Part shown: positions 31,601 through 38,849 of the stretch, piece by piece | How the letters are laid out: the number at the start of each line of letters is the position of its first letter | How positions within the stretch are numbered: position 1 is the stretch's first letter | Source of the DNA: Euglena gracilis | Lineage: Eukaryota > Euglenida > Euglenophyceae > Euglenales | NCBI GenBank assembly: GCA_039621445.1 | Contig: CP154956.1 | Location: forward strand, 64,620,257 to 64,684,256 | Reading direction: 5' to 3' | DNA: 64,000 bases | Made by a program: the position numbers and the translations under genes | The notes under the pieces: generated by a model | What the model was told of the DNA's origin: nothing | The model's database searches: none | The model's input: only the letters and a program-made list of their open reading frames with translations

Positions 31601-34600
31601 CAGGAGTGCCAGCTGAGAGGCGCTGAATCGGGCCCCGACGCTCCCGCTGTACTCCCCCATTAAAAAAAAATAGACAGACCAAAATGCCCACTACGCAGGC
31701 CTGCGGCCAGAGAGTTCCCCTGGCCGGCCTCAGCGACCTCTGCCACCCCCCCGGTGGCCTGGGCCACGCTGCCGCAGTTCAGCTCCCGCACCGGCAGCCG
31801 CAACCGCTGGCAGACCAGCCGCACCATGGACGTCTTGCCGGGGACAGGCCGCCCGGGGACCAGGGATTGGGGACCCCCAGGGTCCCGTCATTGCGGTGGT
31901 GTTTGTCGCACATCCGAACACAATTCAGGTGGGGGATTTACAGCGCCTCCCAAAGCTCCACCAGCCATTTGTGACCCCCGACGCATGCAAACAAAGGCGA
32001 AGCGAGGATACACACAGAGTCAAAGGTACACCTTGTAGCCCCTGTTGGCAGACCCCCCCAGGTCCACTAGGATTCCCACTAGCCAAATTTGGACTGGGTG
32101 CAGCTCAGTCCCCCCCCCCCGAGGGGTACTGCGAATCCTTAAGCAGAAGCCTGCTTGTGAGCCATTGCGCTGCAGCTCAGGGGGTGCATTTGGCGAGCAT
32201 TTGGGAGCCCCCAAATGGCTTTGGTCGTGGCGCCCACGAGAGGGCGAACTGCCGGGGTCCAGCCAGGAACGGCCTGGTGGACGCCGGGGGGCCCATGCAG
32301 CAGCACGCCCTGTGGGGGCCGCAAGGCAAGCTCCGCAAAATGCTCCCCTCAGCCACAGGCGCACGTGTGGCACACATGCCATGTGTGACACGTGTGACCT
32401 GTGTGGGGACGGGACCCATGGCCGAATGTGGCGGGCACCCAAACGTGAGTGAGACGGGGGCCCGGCCGCAGGAGGGCGGCCCCCAGCAGGGCGGTGAGCT
32501 GCTCCACCGCGTCGTCCACGCCCCAGAGCGCCAGGCCGAGGGCGGCGGGCGAGGGGGCCGAGGGGACGGTCGGGGCAGCGGGCAAGGCGAAGGGCGACGG
32601 AGGGGCGAGGGAGACGGCGGTGGTGGGGTCCACCCGGACATAGCCGTGCCGACAGGGAGCCCGCACTCCCAGCAGGCAGGTTGGAGGTGGGGACCATACC
32701 ATAGCTTTCCACCCCGAGGGGTCACTTTCCACTTTCAAAAAAACCAGTCAGTCGCTTTTTAAAACCCACTTCCTGCTTCCCCCCCAGGGGGTCAGAATTG
32801 GCCAATTGACTGACAATCGGGCCTAAAATCATGGATTTTGGCCAAAAATTCAAGAAAAATATGGCGCCTTCGGCGCCGGGTGACCCCTTTCAGCCAATTT
32901 ATAGCCTACCCTCCCCCAGGAGCCAAAACCAGAACTCCAAATAAACCAGTCAGTCGCCCCCGGAGGTGGGGTCAGACACACCTTGAACCTGTGTTTAGGC
33001 CAATTTTTCCAAGACGTGAAAATTCTTTTATCTTCGCCCAAACACGGTTTCAGACCAAGAACAGTGCTTTGGGCCAAGGTTTTAGGGGGGCCCAGGGGCG
33101 ACCGCGGTCCCCCTAACTCCCCGCCCCTGGGCTCCCCCTAACTCTTGGCCCAAACACACTTCTTGACATAAAGCAATGGTATGGTGAAGACTCGACACTG
33201 GTGCATAAGGTAATGTGTCCGAGCCATCAAAGCAATCAATGCCAGGTTTACCGTTGCAGTGCGCGAAGTGGAACGTCTGGAAATTGAGATGGGCAAAAGA
33301 CCTGCTTTCACTCCCGCCCAACAAGGCGACAGAAACAGCAACTCAAACCCACGCGGCACAGCAGACAGGAGATATATGCCTCGCTTTCCCCGTGGATCGC
33401 CCTGAGTACGGCGGCTCCAGCACCTGCACCGCGAAGAGGAGCGGCGCCGCAAAGCCCTCCGGCTGGCACCGCACGAGGCACCCCGCCTGCAGCACGTGGC
33501 CCTCCAGCGCCAGGCCGAGGCGGTGGCGCAGCCGCAGCGTGTTGCGGGTGACGTCGAAGGCGGGCGTCTCGCCGGGGAACAGGAGCGGCGTGAACCGCAC
33601 GGAGTCCGCCCGCCGCGGCGCCGGGGCAGCGCGGCCCTCTTGTGGCACCCACCCTGGACCCGGTGACCCGCATCTCATACTCGCACACTCTCTGCATGGT
33701 TTTATTTGATGGCGCTTCATATATACGCTACACATATATAATATAATATATATACATATGTACATATATGTATGTATATATATATATATACATATACATA
33801 TGATATGTTTTTATGTGTATGTATGTATGTGTGTGTGTCTTACATATGGACCGGCCCAAGAAAAAAAACATCTGGGTTCCAGACCGTGACTGCAAGGCGC
33901 ACCTCTACCACCTGGTGAAACCGGCACACAAATTCAAGTAAGTAAACAAGTGTATCAGAATTTTATTGCCTACCAAAATCTTTGTCTCCCTGAATATTTT
34001 AATGCCGAGTTCAGGACTTTAAAAGTCTTTCAAAAGAGTGGAAGCGGGTGGACTTGGGCCCAAAACACACAAGGGCAAAATGCGGGGGGGGGGGGGGCAG
34101 CCGGAGCAGTGTCATGCGGGCACGCACCACCCCGGGAAACGGCCACATGGCTCCCTCCTCTGAGCCCAGGAAGGACACCCGTGCTGGGCCCAGGCACTTT
34201 TCTGGGACGCCACGTGGTGGCGAATACCACTTCCCAGTGTCATTCCCAGGCTTCTCATTCTACGGAAGAGTCCCAGCCCCCTCTCTGGCTGACCCCCCTC
34301 CCGGGGTAGTGGTCCCTGGCTGGAACCGGACTGGGCCAATTGGGCTGTAGGGGAAGGTCTGGTGGGGGGGGGGGGTGACCCCCAGCCACCATAAACTTTC
34401 TTCGGCACTGAAGGTGCCAAAGGATTTTTTTTGATTTTGACCTGAAAAATCGGCACCTCTGAAGATACGGGAAGACCTTTTTCTAATTGTTGTTCCGATC
34501 CGGCCATGGGCCAGTCCAAAAGCAAGGATTTACAGAATCTGCTGGAAGGCTGCGGGTGCAGACTTATTTTTGAGATCCCCATGGGCAGGGGATTAATTGA

Positions 34601-36998
34601 GCGGGGAGGAGGGGGGGGTGGTCTGGTCTCCTGCCGGAGGGGGGGGTCGAATAAAACCCCCCTCCCGCTGCGAAAAAAAAATATTTTTGCGTCTTGAAAA
34701 AGCCCAAAAATCGCGCTTTCGTGAGCTTTTTTTGAAAAGTCGGTCACAACATACACCTTGTCATCTTTTCCGGTGCGAAGCGCCGGAAACTTTTTGGGGT
34801 TCCTGGGCGGGTCCCAGACCCCGGGAGGGAGGAGGGGGGGGTCTGACCCCCTCCACCCCCTTCGCAAAACCACCGCTCACTTAATACCCTGCCCATAAAT
34901 GTCCCCTAACCACCCAGGTGGCGCCATCTCCGGAGGGAACCCCAAAATCGAATCATCCGAGGGCCTTTCCGAAAATTTTAAAAAAAAAAAAAAAAAACAA
35001 AACTTTTTTTTTTTTTTAAAAAAAAAAATATTTACATTTTACCCCACAAAAACTTCCACTAAACTAACAAACTTCAAAACACTCAGACACCAAAAAAACC
35101 AAAAAGTACACACAAAAAAAAATATTAGGGTGGCGCTTTGCACCGAAACCCAAACCCGCCCCGGACCCCGGAGGTCTCCAGCCCTGGACTTACCCACCAC
35201 CCCTCCTCCTCCCCAGGGGTGGGTCCACTTCCGTCTTTTTAGAAAGAGACCGATTTCTTTAAAATCCCAACAAACGGCACCCAGACCCGTAAAATCTCAT
35301 CAGGATCTGGTCTAGGGAAATGCAAAAAAATAGTGCGAAATATGGGCAACTGCAACACCCTGACACACTTTCTTTGACCCTCCCAGATATGCTGCGCAAA
35401 CACAGCGACTTCGTGGACGCTGCATTTTCCAGTCTCCTCGTGTCTCAGAGGTTCCCATTGTTAAATCTCAAAAAATTTCTTGTGCCCAGTTGCATAAATT
35501 GCGCATTTGAACTGTTGCTTTGCGCAATTGGGCAAAGGGACCACTCAAAAATACCAGCAATGTTCATGGAGAGGGGGTCCAGCATGAAATATCTTGTATT
35601 CCTACAAGAGAGATGACACCACAAATTCATGAAATTAATTTTGCATCTTCAAATAGGTTGGTATAGAAGGCTTTTGGTGGGCTTTGAAGCATGTTTTTTA
35701 GTGCAACTGTACACCACTTTTTTGCTCATGTGGGTTAAACCCCCCTCTCAAATACCCCCCCCCCAAGTAACACACCCCCCTCGGGGGCCGATTTTGAGCG
35801 CCCAAATAACACCCCCCCCCCTGTTTTCCTTTGGTTTTCCATGTAAAAATAGCACACACACCCAAATAACACCCCCCCCTGGGACCCCAGCTCGGGTGCC
35901 CAAATAACACACCGGGGGGGGGGGGGTGCTATTTGGGGGGGGTTTACACAGAGTCTCAACTTGCGGGGGTGATGTCGCCCAGAACTCAATTTGTAACTGG
36001 TGGAAATCTCCTGTCTTCGCTATCCCTATCTACATCAAGTTTTGTCTCTCCCCTAGGTATCGTCCCCGCAGAGTGGTGAAGATCCACACACAGAGAGGGC
36101 CGGCGTGCTCCAGCAGTTCAAAAAAACTGGGCTGTGACCCTCCCAAATAAAACCCGTGTTCCTTTGCGCAAAACACAAAATAGCTTAAAAGCGCGATTGG
36201 CCGCCGCAGTGTATGGATTTAATTGTGAAAGAAAAGGTCTGGTCGGGGCTCCAACGTGGTCAGGGGCCACGTAAGCCATTTGGATGGCAGAGGGGGCGGC
36301 CGTCTGCATCCCAGTCAGTGGCAGGCAAGGGGAAAATCATGGTGGTCAGTGCATTTATGGCATGGCATGGGTTAAGCAGCCACCGGGCCTCATGGTTGGG
36401 GTTTCTTTTATTCACAGCCCCCTGGCTTGGATGTGATGCCACCCTTCAGGGGGTGCCGCAGCAGAACAGCGTTGTCCAGCTGCAACGGGTGTCTGCGGAC
36501 CGCCTGGAACACCATAAGATGCATGCTTGATGAAGATACATGAAGCATGCTTGATGAACATTCCTTGAAGGCACCATTCTTAAGCCTTAAAAGCTGGCCT
36601 GAGAACAGCGCCAAATGTGTGGCATGTTCTTTGTTTTTCTTGATTTTCCGGGATCAACACACAAACGCAACCTGAGCACATGACATGCACCCATACAAAC
36701 AAACAGACAGACAGACAGACACATAGACAGACAAATGGACTCATTTGGACACAGAGAGCAGACGGAGGAAGGGGGAGAGATGGAGGTGGTCCGGGCTGTC
36801 CTCCGCCTCGGCGGCGAGGTGGGTGACGTTGGGGTTCACCAGCGGCCAGGCCGCCACGAGGTAGGCGAAGGGGCCCAGGGCGGTGTGCACCGTGACCACC
36901 GCCAGGCTGCCGATCGGCCGGTGGGCCAGCAGGGCTGGAGGCAGCCGGCACCGCGCCGTGCCGCGGTCCCCTGGGGCGGGCCGCAGGACGACGTACAT
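20820..36998 (-). CDS. AFG2B: AFG2B/SPATA5L1-type double AAA+ ATPase, about 16 exons
   Basis: The ATG is at 36998-36996 and the TGA at 20822-20820. The joined exons give about 760 residues, close to the usual length of the family. The N-domain opens [19 protein letters not shown], and the DRGT-RCRL signature is typical of AFG2B. D1 has [23 protein letters not shown] (Walker B), a TNR sensor and RRAGRFDR (arginine finger). [10 protein letters not shown] helix and a WEDIGGL linker follow. D2 has [35 protein letters not shown] and [18 protein letters not shown] instead of the common CGKT is a family mark. AFG2B acts with AFG2A in a hetero-hexamer that releases factors from pre-60S ribosomes in the cytoplasm; this is family knowledge. 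Both ATP sites look intact. Odd points: many introns without GT-AG ends, a possible 27-nt exon, and a Gly-rich insert near the C-terminus. Confidence 0.85.
21149..21471. mobile_element. Intron 15, element-like: 5-bp duplication and inverted ends
   Basis: GATGG flanks both sides (21144-21148 and 21472-21476). Near the ends lies the 12-bp inverted pair CCAGGGGGGTGG (21152-21163) and CCACCCCCCTGG (21452-21463). Joining the exons with one GATGG kept reads ..[13 protein letters not shown].. in frame. A GT-AG alternative (GAG|GTGCC..GTGGAG|GTG) also keeps frame but would delete the conserved EVPRPD segment. Confidence 0.65.
21472..21564 (-). CDS. AFG2B: AFG2B exon 15 (D2 sensor 1 and arginine fingers)
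   Basis: Reads [20 protein letters not shown] then [11 protein letters not shown]. The TNR (sensor 1) and RPGRLD (arginine finger) motifs are textbook AAA+ and fix the frame and both junctions tightly. Confidence 0.85.
21565..21903. mobile_element. Intron 14, inverted-end intron of about 339 bp
   Basis: The 12-bp ends CCAGGGCCCCCC (21569-21580) and GGGGGGCCCTGG (21893-21904) are exact reverse complements. On the minus strand the intron runs CAGGGCCCC..GGCGGC. Exons join as VGAA|TNR, the expected sensor-1 strand. A GT-AG alternative exists (TTT|GTAGG..GGGAG|GAG) but gives [10 protein letters not shown] and breaks the strand. Confidence 0.65.
21904..22092 (-). CDS. AFG2B: AFG2B exon 14 (D2 Walker B)
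   Basis: Reads [20 protein letters not shown], then [20 protein letters not shown] and [15 protein letters not shown] supplies the Walker B acids; [10 protein letters not shown] is a strong AAA+ signature shared with AFG2B. The frame is open throughout, with high third-position GC. Confidence 0.9.
22093..22369. other. Intron 13, no GT-AG solution
   Basis: Exons must join as [13 protein letters not shown]. On the minus strand the intron starts CACCCAGTGGCCC and ends GGGCCACTGCGTC; CAGTGGCCC and GGGCCACTG are inverted partners (22097-22105 and 22357-22365). No GT and AG pair near these borders keeps the frame. A (CG/GT)n patch lies at 22130-22150. Confidence 0.6.
22370..22408 (-). CDS. AFG2B: AFG2B exon 13, 39 nt
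   Basis: Reads [13 protein letters not shown], the helix after the pore-loop region of D2 (family pattern YVGDSE..V..IFRQA). It is very short but unmistakable. The upstream join may keep an imperfect GGCGA/GGGGA duplication. A GT-AG alternative would add four residues. Confidence 0.8.
22409..23006. other. Intron 12
   Basis: About 600 bp of AT-richer DNA with no element ends recognised. The borders are either GGCGA/GGGGA-type (exact family spacing) or GGG|GTGAAG..CAGAG|GGGGGAC (GT-AG, with four extra residues). Confidence 0.45.
23007..23095 (-). CDS. AFG2B: AFG2B exon 12 (after D2 Walker A lysine, pore loop)
   Basis: Reads [20 protein letters not shown] then AKVFSAYVG. It matches the family segment TTL-RALA...FS-FVG closely. 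It begins directly after the Walker A lysine encoded in the preceding micro-exon. Confidence 0.85.
23096..23169. other. Intron 11, 74 bp, starts GC and ends GG
   Basis: It separates GCAAK from TTLM. On the minus strand it runs GCGGGGGCGTGG..CCTCCAGGG. Cutting at the CAG before GG shifts the frame, so a plain GC-AG intron fails; only removal through CAGGG restores AK|TT. GC-rich inverted similarity exists between its ends (GGCGGCGGGC against CGCGGCGGGC). Confidence 0.5.
23170..23196 (-). CDS. AFG2B: AFG2B micro-exon 11 (27 nt) carrying the D2 P-loop
   Basis: Nine codons read LYGPPGCAK, the D2 Walker A motif up to its lysine. Flanking frames are closed or non-conserved on both sides. The boundaries are set by family spacing ([16 protein letters not shown]), not by splice consensus, and could be off by a few bases. 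Confidence 0.65.
23197..23627. other. Intron 10, non-GT-AG, 431 bp
   Basis: It separates GIL from LYGPP. Its minus-strand ends are CCCGGGCGGCTG.. and ..GTGCCCGGCAGCG, with CCGGGC/GCCCGG as an inverted core. No GT occurs within 25 bases of the 5' border. C/G runs lie at 23266-23290, 23438-23448 and 23571-23587. Confidence 0.55.
23628..23790 (-). CDS. AFG2B: AFG2B exon 10 (D1-D2 linker, start of D2)
   Basis: Reads [20 protein letters not shown] then [20 protein letters not shown] and GIL. W-[ED]-[DE]-IGGL..VK..L...EWPL is the classic entry into D2 of CDC48/AFG2 proteins. A Gly/Pro tract precedes it; the 5' border is approximate. Confidence 0.9.
23791..24964. other. Intron 9 with repeat content
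   Basis: 24267-24710 is a copy of the CATGGCATAAAAGACCCCCC-type repeat also at 59862 and 62080, with GGCGCGAAGCGCCG hairpins at 24421-24435 and 24523-24537. A (GATG)n microsatellite lies at 24826-24880. Confidence 0.6.
24965..25070 (-). CDS. AFG2B: AFG2B exon 9 (end of D1)
   Basis: Reads [20 protein letters not shown] then [16 protein letters not shown]. It corresponds to the small helical end of D1 leading to the D1-D2 linker (family pattern: D-F--A---I-PS-[FL]R). Both borders are uncertain; the frame runs on to a TGA at 24933. Confidence 0.75.
25071..25833. other. Intron 8 with (GT)n tract
   Basis: 25617-25770 is a degenerate GT/GC-rich microsatellite, and 25270-25600 is AT-rich with no frame. 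No in-frame GT-AG pair was found between exons 8 and 9. Confidence 0.5.
25834..25930 (-). CDS. AFG2B: AFG2B exon 8 (D1 sensor-2 helix)
   Basis: The acceptor TTCCCTGCAG lies just before 25930. Reads [20 protein letters not shown] then [25 protein letters not shown] is diagnostic for AFG2-type D1. The 3' border is approximate. Confidence 0.85.
26475..27976. mobile_element. Diverged CTTAG-family element in intron 7
   Basis: The left end CTCAGGCGGCGCCAATTGCC and the reversed right end CTTAGGCGGTGCTAGCTGCC match at about 15 of 20 positions. Flanks are ACAAT and ACAAA. The length is 1502 bp. One perfect palindrome GCGGATATCCGC at 27570-27581 and looser relatives near 27655 and 27835 could be its private palindrome set. 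No coding capacity was recognised. Confidence 0.5.
28230..28539. mobile_element. hAT-type MITE, copy 2
   Basis: CAGGGCGGTCCTTAAG at the left end and the reverse complement at the right (one mismatch). A perfect 8-bp duplication ATTCCTGT lies at 28222-28229 and 28540-28547. It is homologous to 5124-5442 end to end. It sits in AFG2B intron 7. Confidence 0.9.
28571..28662. repeat. (AC)n microsatellite abutting the intron 7 donor
   Basis: On the minus strand this is GTGTGT.. starting at the exact exon edge, so the microsatellite itself supplies the 5' splice site. Confidence 0.9.
28663..28929 (-). CDS. AFG2B: AFG2B exon 7 (D1 sensor 1, arginine finger)
   Basis: Reads [30 protein letters not shown].., [40 protein letters not shown] and [15 protein letters not shown] and RAGRFDR are AAA+ D1 motifs. 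It has a canonical donor at its 3' end and a 5-bp direct repeat (CTGCG on minus) at its 5' end. Confidence 0.9.
28930..29273. mobile_element. Intron 6, bounded by CGCAG direct repeats
   Basis: CGCAG occurs at 28925-28929 and 29274-29278. Removing 344 bp plus one copy joins ..PGRRC|VAPAP.. in frame. Inside, 28971-29052 carries the inverted pair CAGGGTATTAAGTGAG and CTCACTTAACACCCTG of the GGCAGGG family, and long G-runs end the intron at 29259-29273. Confidence 0.55.
29274..29367 (-). CDS. AFG2B: AFG2B exon 6 (D1 Walker B)
   Basis: Reads [20 protein letters not shown] then [22 protein letters not shown] contains the Walker B acids. The 5' join to exon 5 shares GCTG on both sides. Confidence 0.9.
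29368..31731. other. Intron 5, 2.4 kb, carries a CTTAG element
   Basis: Outside the element at 29607-31106 it contains repeated CCTGCAACCTG(C/T)GA and GGGGTGGTCGTA units at about 29540-29606 and 31107-31440. Borders are assigned at a shared GCTG; no GT-AG pair was preferred. Confidence 0.5.
29607..31106. mobile_element. CTTAG-family element, exactly 1500 bp
   Basis: Perfect 22-bp inverted ends start CTTAGACGGCCTAAAATGGA (29607-29628 and 31085-31106). Flanks ATCGG and ACCGA match at 3 of 5. Its private palindrome GGCACAATTGTGCC (in full, CAGGCACAATTGTGCCTG) recurs at about 29953, 30580 and, degraded, at 29875, 30136 and 30995. No transposase-like ORF. It interrupts a run of CCTGCAACCTGCGA units. 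Confidence 0.85.
31732..31839 (-). CDS. AFG2B: AFG2B exon 5 (D1 from Walker A lysine)
   Basis: Reads [20 protein letters not shown] then [16 protein letters not shown]. The Walker A GKT starts the exon; the preceding base context is CTGTCCCC|GGC on the minus strand, which is not an AG acceptor. Confidence 0.85.
31840..32279. other. Intron 4, non-GT-AG, splits the D1 P-loop
   Basis: Exons must join as GPPGV|GKT. On minus the intron runs CACCAGGCCG..CGGCCTGTCCCC, so its ends carry the inverted pair CAGGCCG (31845-31851, 32270-32276). Using GGC|GTCC with the only nearby AG would give GPPG|TSM and delete the catalytic lysine. 32080-32155 resembles 40430-40490. Confidence 0.6.
32280..32348 (-). 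CDS. AFG2B: AFG2B exon 4 (first half of D1 P-loop)
   Basis: Reads [20 protein letters not shown] then PGV. A TGA lies just upstream in frame, so the exon starts near CTGAG|GGGAGC. F--L-L-PP-GVLL-GPPGV is AFG2B-like. Confidence 0.85.
32457..32642 (-). CDS. AFG2B: AFG2B exon 3 (N-domain end to D1 start)
   Basis: Reads [20 protein letters not shown], a Pro/Ala linker, then [20 protein letters not shown] and GAALLRPGP. The second part is the first helix of D1. A gap of about 108 bp (intron 3) leads to exon 4. Confidence 0.8.
32643..33405. other. Intron 2 with an inverted partner at 56 kb
   Basis: 33018-33110 matches 56235-56345 in reverse orientation (GCCCAAACACGGTTTCAGAC, then AAGAACAGTG and GGTTTTAGGGGGGCC). 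A GGCGCC hairpin lies at 32868. No exon is seen inside. Confidence 0.5.
33406..33639 (-). CDS. AFG2B: AFG2B exon 2 (N-domain)
   Basis: Reads [40 protein letters not shown] and [20 protein letters not shown], then LEPPY. The [17 protein letters not shown]... pattern with FAVQVLEP fits the second half of a CDC48-like N-domain. The joins to exons 1 and 3 are approximate. Confidence 0.75.
33720..33835. repeat. (AT)n/(ACAT)n low-complexity tract
   Basis: TA-rich tandem sequence including ATATATACATATG runs, between AFG2B exon 2 and the opposite-strand exon at 33844. Confidence 0.9.
33844..33938 (+). CDS. Plus-strand exon opposite AFG2B intron 1, with GTAAGT donor
   Basis: ATG at 33847, then the frame reads [20 protein letters not shown] and [11 protein letters not shown]. 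It ends at TTCAA|GTAAGTAAAC, a perfect donor. Joined to 36056-36100 across CCCCTAG it continues [14 protein letters not shown] in frame. It is strongly basic, with likely first-exon character. I do not recognise the family. The rest of the gene was not found. Confidence 0.55.
33940..34580. other. Intron of both nested genes, nothing recognised
   Basis: G-runs at 34084-34098 and 34360-34375, with Pro-rich noise frames. No element ends were identified. Confidence 0.35.
34581..34896. mobile_element. GGCAGGG-family element, copy 1
   Basis: The inverted ends ATGGGCAGGGGATTAATTGA and ATGGGCAGGGTATTAAGTGA (right end reversed) differ at two positions and extend into GCGG. The interior shares AAATCGCGCTTTCGTG.. 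and TTTCCGGTGCGAAGCGCCGG with copies at 41240-41520 and 42749-43156. No coding capacity. Confidence 0.7.
34980..35745. other. A/T-run and AT-rich non-coding stretch
   Basis: 34979-35030 is poly-A then poly-T; the rest has no convincing exon. A small open frame at 35320-35616 on plus lacks support. Confidence 0.35.
35746..35942. mobile_element. Short CCCAAATAACACCCC element, copy 1
   Basis: CCCCCCAAGTAACACACCCCCC at the left is mirrored by GGGGGTGCTATTTGGGGGGG at the right. CCCAAATAACACC units also repeat inside. It shares CTTTGGTTTTCCATGTAAAA with copy 2 at 39459-39677, where the match is CTATGATTTTCCATGTAAAA. Confidence 0.6.
36056..36100 (+). CDS. Second exon of the nested plus-strand gene
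   Basis: The acceptor TCTCCCCTAG at 36046-36055 is followed by GTATCGTCC. The frame reads [13 protein letters not shown], with the first codon shared with the donor exon at 33938. The next donor is unclear (CACACAGAG|AGGG is not GT). Confidence 0.5.
36101..36790. other. Intron 1 of AFG2B (minus) near exon 1
   Basis: 36692-36726 is a (GACA)n tract. There is no further exon evidence; an ATGAAGCATGCTTGATGAAC duplication lies at about 36520-36562. Confidence 0.4.
36791..36998 (-). CDS. AFG2B: AFG2B exon 1 with start codon
   Basis: ATG at 36998-36996. Reads [60 protein letters not shown] and LAAEAED. DRGT-RCRL followed by a TAWP/AAWP-like segment marks the AFG2B N-terminus. No upstream in-frame Met with coding context exists. 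The 3' border is approximate and has no GT. Confidence 0.8.
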
Positions 36999-37106
36999 CG
37001 CCGGTGGGGAAGGGGAGGCTACATGCGCACGGCGCTGGCCAGCCCAGCCCCCACCAGGGCCACAGGTTCCCTGCAGTAGATAGGGGTGGCGCGGCCCCAC
37101 AGCTCG

Positions 37107-37164
37107 TGTGTGCGTGTGCGTGTGCGTGTGTGTGTGTGTGCGTGTGCGTGTGTGTGCGTGTGTG

Positions 37165-37229
<65 letters not shown>

Positions 37230-37260
37230 GTGTGTGTGTGTGCGTGTGTGTGTGCGTGTG

Positions 37261-37295
<35 letters not shown>

Positions 37296-37406
37296 CTGTG
37301 TGTGTGTTGTGTGTTGTGTGCTGTGTGTTGTGTGTATGTGTGTTTGTTGTGTTGCAGTGTGCTGTGTTGTGATGTGTCTCTGTGTGTGTGTTGTGTTGAG
37401 TTGGGC

Positions 37407-37439
<33 letters not shown>

Positions 37440-37452
37440 GTGTGTGTGCGTA

Positions 37453-37484
<32 letters not shown>

Positions 37485-37560
37485 CGTGTGTGTGTGTGTG
37501 TGCGCGCGCACATGACACAACACGCACAACGCACACACACACACACACACACACACCAAA
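37107..37560. repeat. About 450-bp (GT)n microsatellite upstream of AFG2B
   Basis: GT dinucleotides with scattered GC, TTGT and CTGT interruptions, followed by (CA)n at 37528-37558. It lies about 110 bp upstream of the AFG2B ATG, in the presumed 5' region. Its His/Cys/Val open frames are artefacts. Confidence 0.95.
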
Positions 37561-38479
37561 CACATATCCACCCGCAACACAATGCATAATGAAAATCTCG
37601 TCGGAAGCAGGGAATGGGAGGGTGCTAGAATGGCTGTGAGCGGTTTTTGCGAGGGTTGCAGGTTTCAGGTGGCTTTGCAGGTCATCAATGGGTGGGATGG
37701 CTTCACTTGATGCTTCCAGGTAACTGGTGCAATTACTAATGCAGTTGTAGGTGTAAGGGGGTGGAGAGGTCCAGAACACCTCCCCGGTGAAGGCGGGGGA
37801 CCCTCGCACCCTCAACCTAAACAGTGGCATGGCCAAAATGACTGACCTTTGGACTGGTGCCCCAAAACGACATTTTGGCACTTTTGGGAAAAACTTTTAC
37901 AAAAAATTGCTGCAAAGCTCCGCTTGGGGGAGGTCCCTGGTACACTCCCCTATTCCCCAAGAGTCGGTCCGGACCCCCCGTTCCCCCCCTTGCAGTCGAG
38001 GGGGGGACTGTGGCAAAACCTTCATGCTGAACCCTGTCTGGCGACAACTGGGTGCTCCTAACACAGAACACAAACTAACGTTGCCAACACACATCTACCA
38101 TTCTGCATTCCACAGTGCTGGGAGCAAATATTGAGCCAAACCATTAAAGTTGAGATAAAAGTGTTTACTGGCAGTCTGATAAACAGAATGAAATAATATA
38201 TTGCTGGGGGAAACAATGCTCCAAAAATGTGCGATTGACAAGGTGGGAGGTGGGGTGGAGGGGCTTAGTGGAACTCACCCTTGGGCTGGCGGTTTTTTGT
38301 GCCCAAAATTTTGCAGCTTCCCTAAAAAAGGGGGGGGGTCTGTCCTCATGCCTTTCAGCCTGGGTTCACCGAAATGACAAGATAATAGGGCTATTTAGGT
38401 TGTCAGCTGTTCCAATGCTGTGCATACACGACAAGGCAGTGGGTCAGAGGCGGGCGAAAGAGAGAGAGAGGGGGGGGAA
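37561..38479. other. Upstream non-coding region
   Basis: AT/GC mixed with one C/G stem (37985-38010). No promoter motif can be named with confidence and no exon is supported. Confidence 0.35.
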
Positions 38480-38760
38480 TTCAAACAAGGGGTGCAGATG
38501 GCAGGCAGGGGGTGCCGTGCCCATCGTGAGGTGGGCGGGGGCGGGGGCGGGGGCCTGGGGCGAGGCTGGCGCCGGGGGTGACACTCAACAAACGTGCAGC
38601 AAGGAAAGCCTCCGCCCCGAACGGGGACAGCCCGGAGGGGGGGTGAGCGGTGCCCAGCCAGGGGGGTGCCCCCAATGGGGGCGGCGGGTTGCCCCCACCC
38701 CACAGACGAACATGCACTTCGGGGTGGCCCACTCCTCCTGACGGGGTCGCGCTTCCCCGA
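38480..38760 (-). CDS. Possible GC-rich exon(s) of an upstream minus-strand gene
   Basis: One minus frame gives LSPFGAEAFLAARLLSVTPG and a Pro/Arg tail. Another, upstream, gives EEWATPKCMFVC. A G/C-run stem of about 70 bp (38635-38700) separates the two, as in the short introns of AFG2B. If real they would be two exons in different frames. No family is recognised. Confidence 0.3.
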
Positions 38761-38849
38761 AGATTTCCCAGTCCCTTTGCAGGTTCGAGTTGGGACATCT
38801 GTGTGGAAGGAGGTTCCAAACCCCATCCAGGGCCTCCCATATCCCTGAC

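Noticed and set aside
37086-37589. Long Cys/Val and His/Thr open frames
   Set aside because: They are the six-frame reading of a (GT)n microsatellite; no coding texture on either side.
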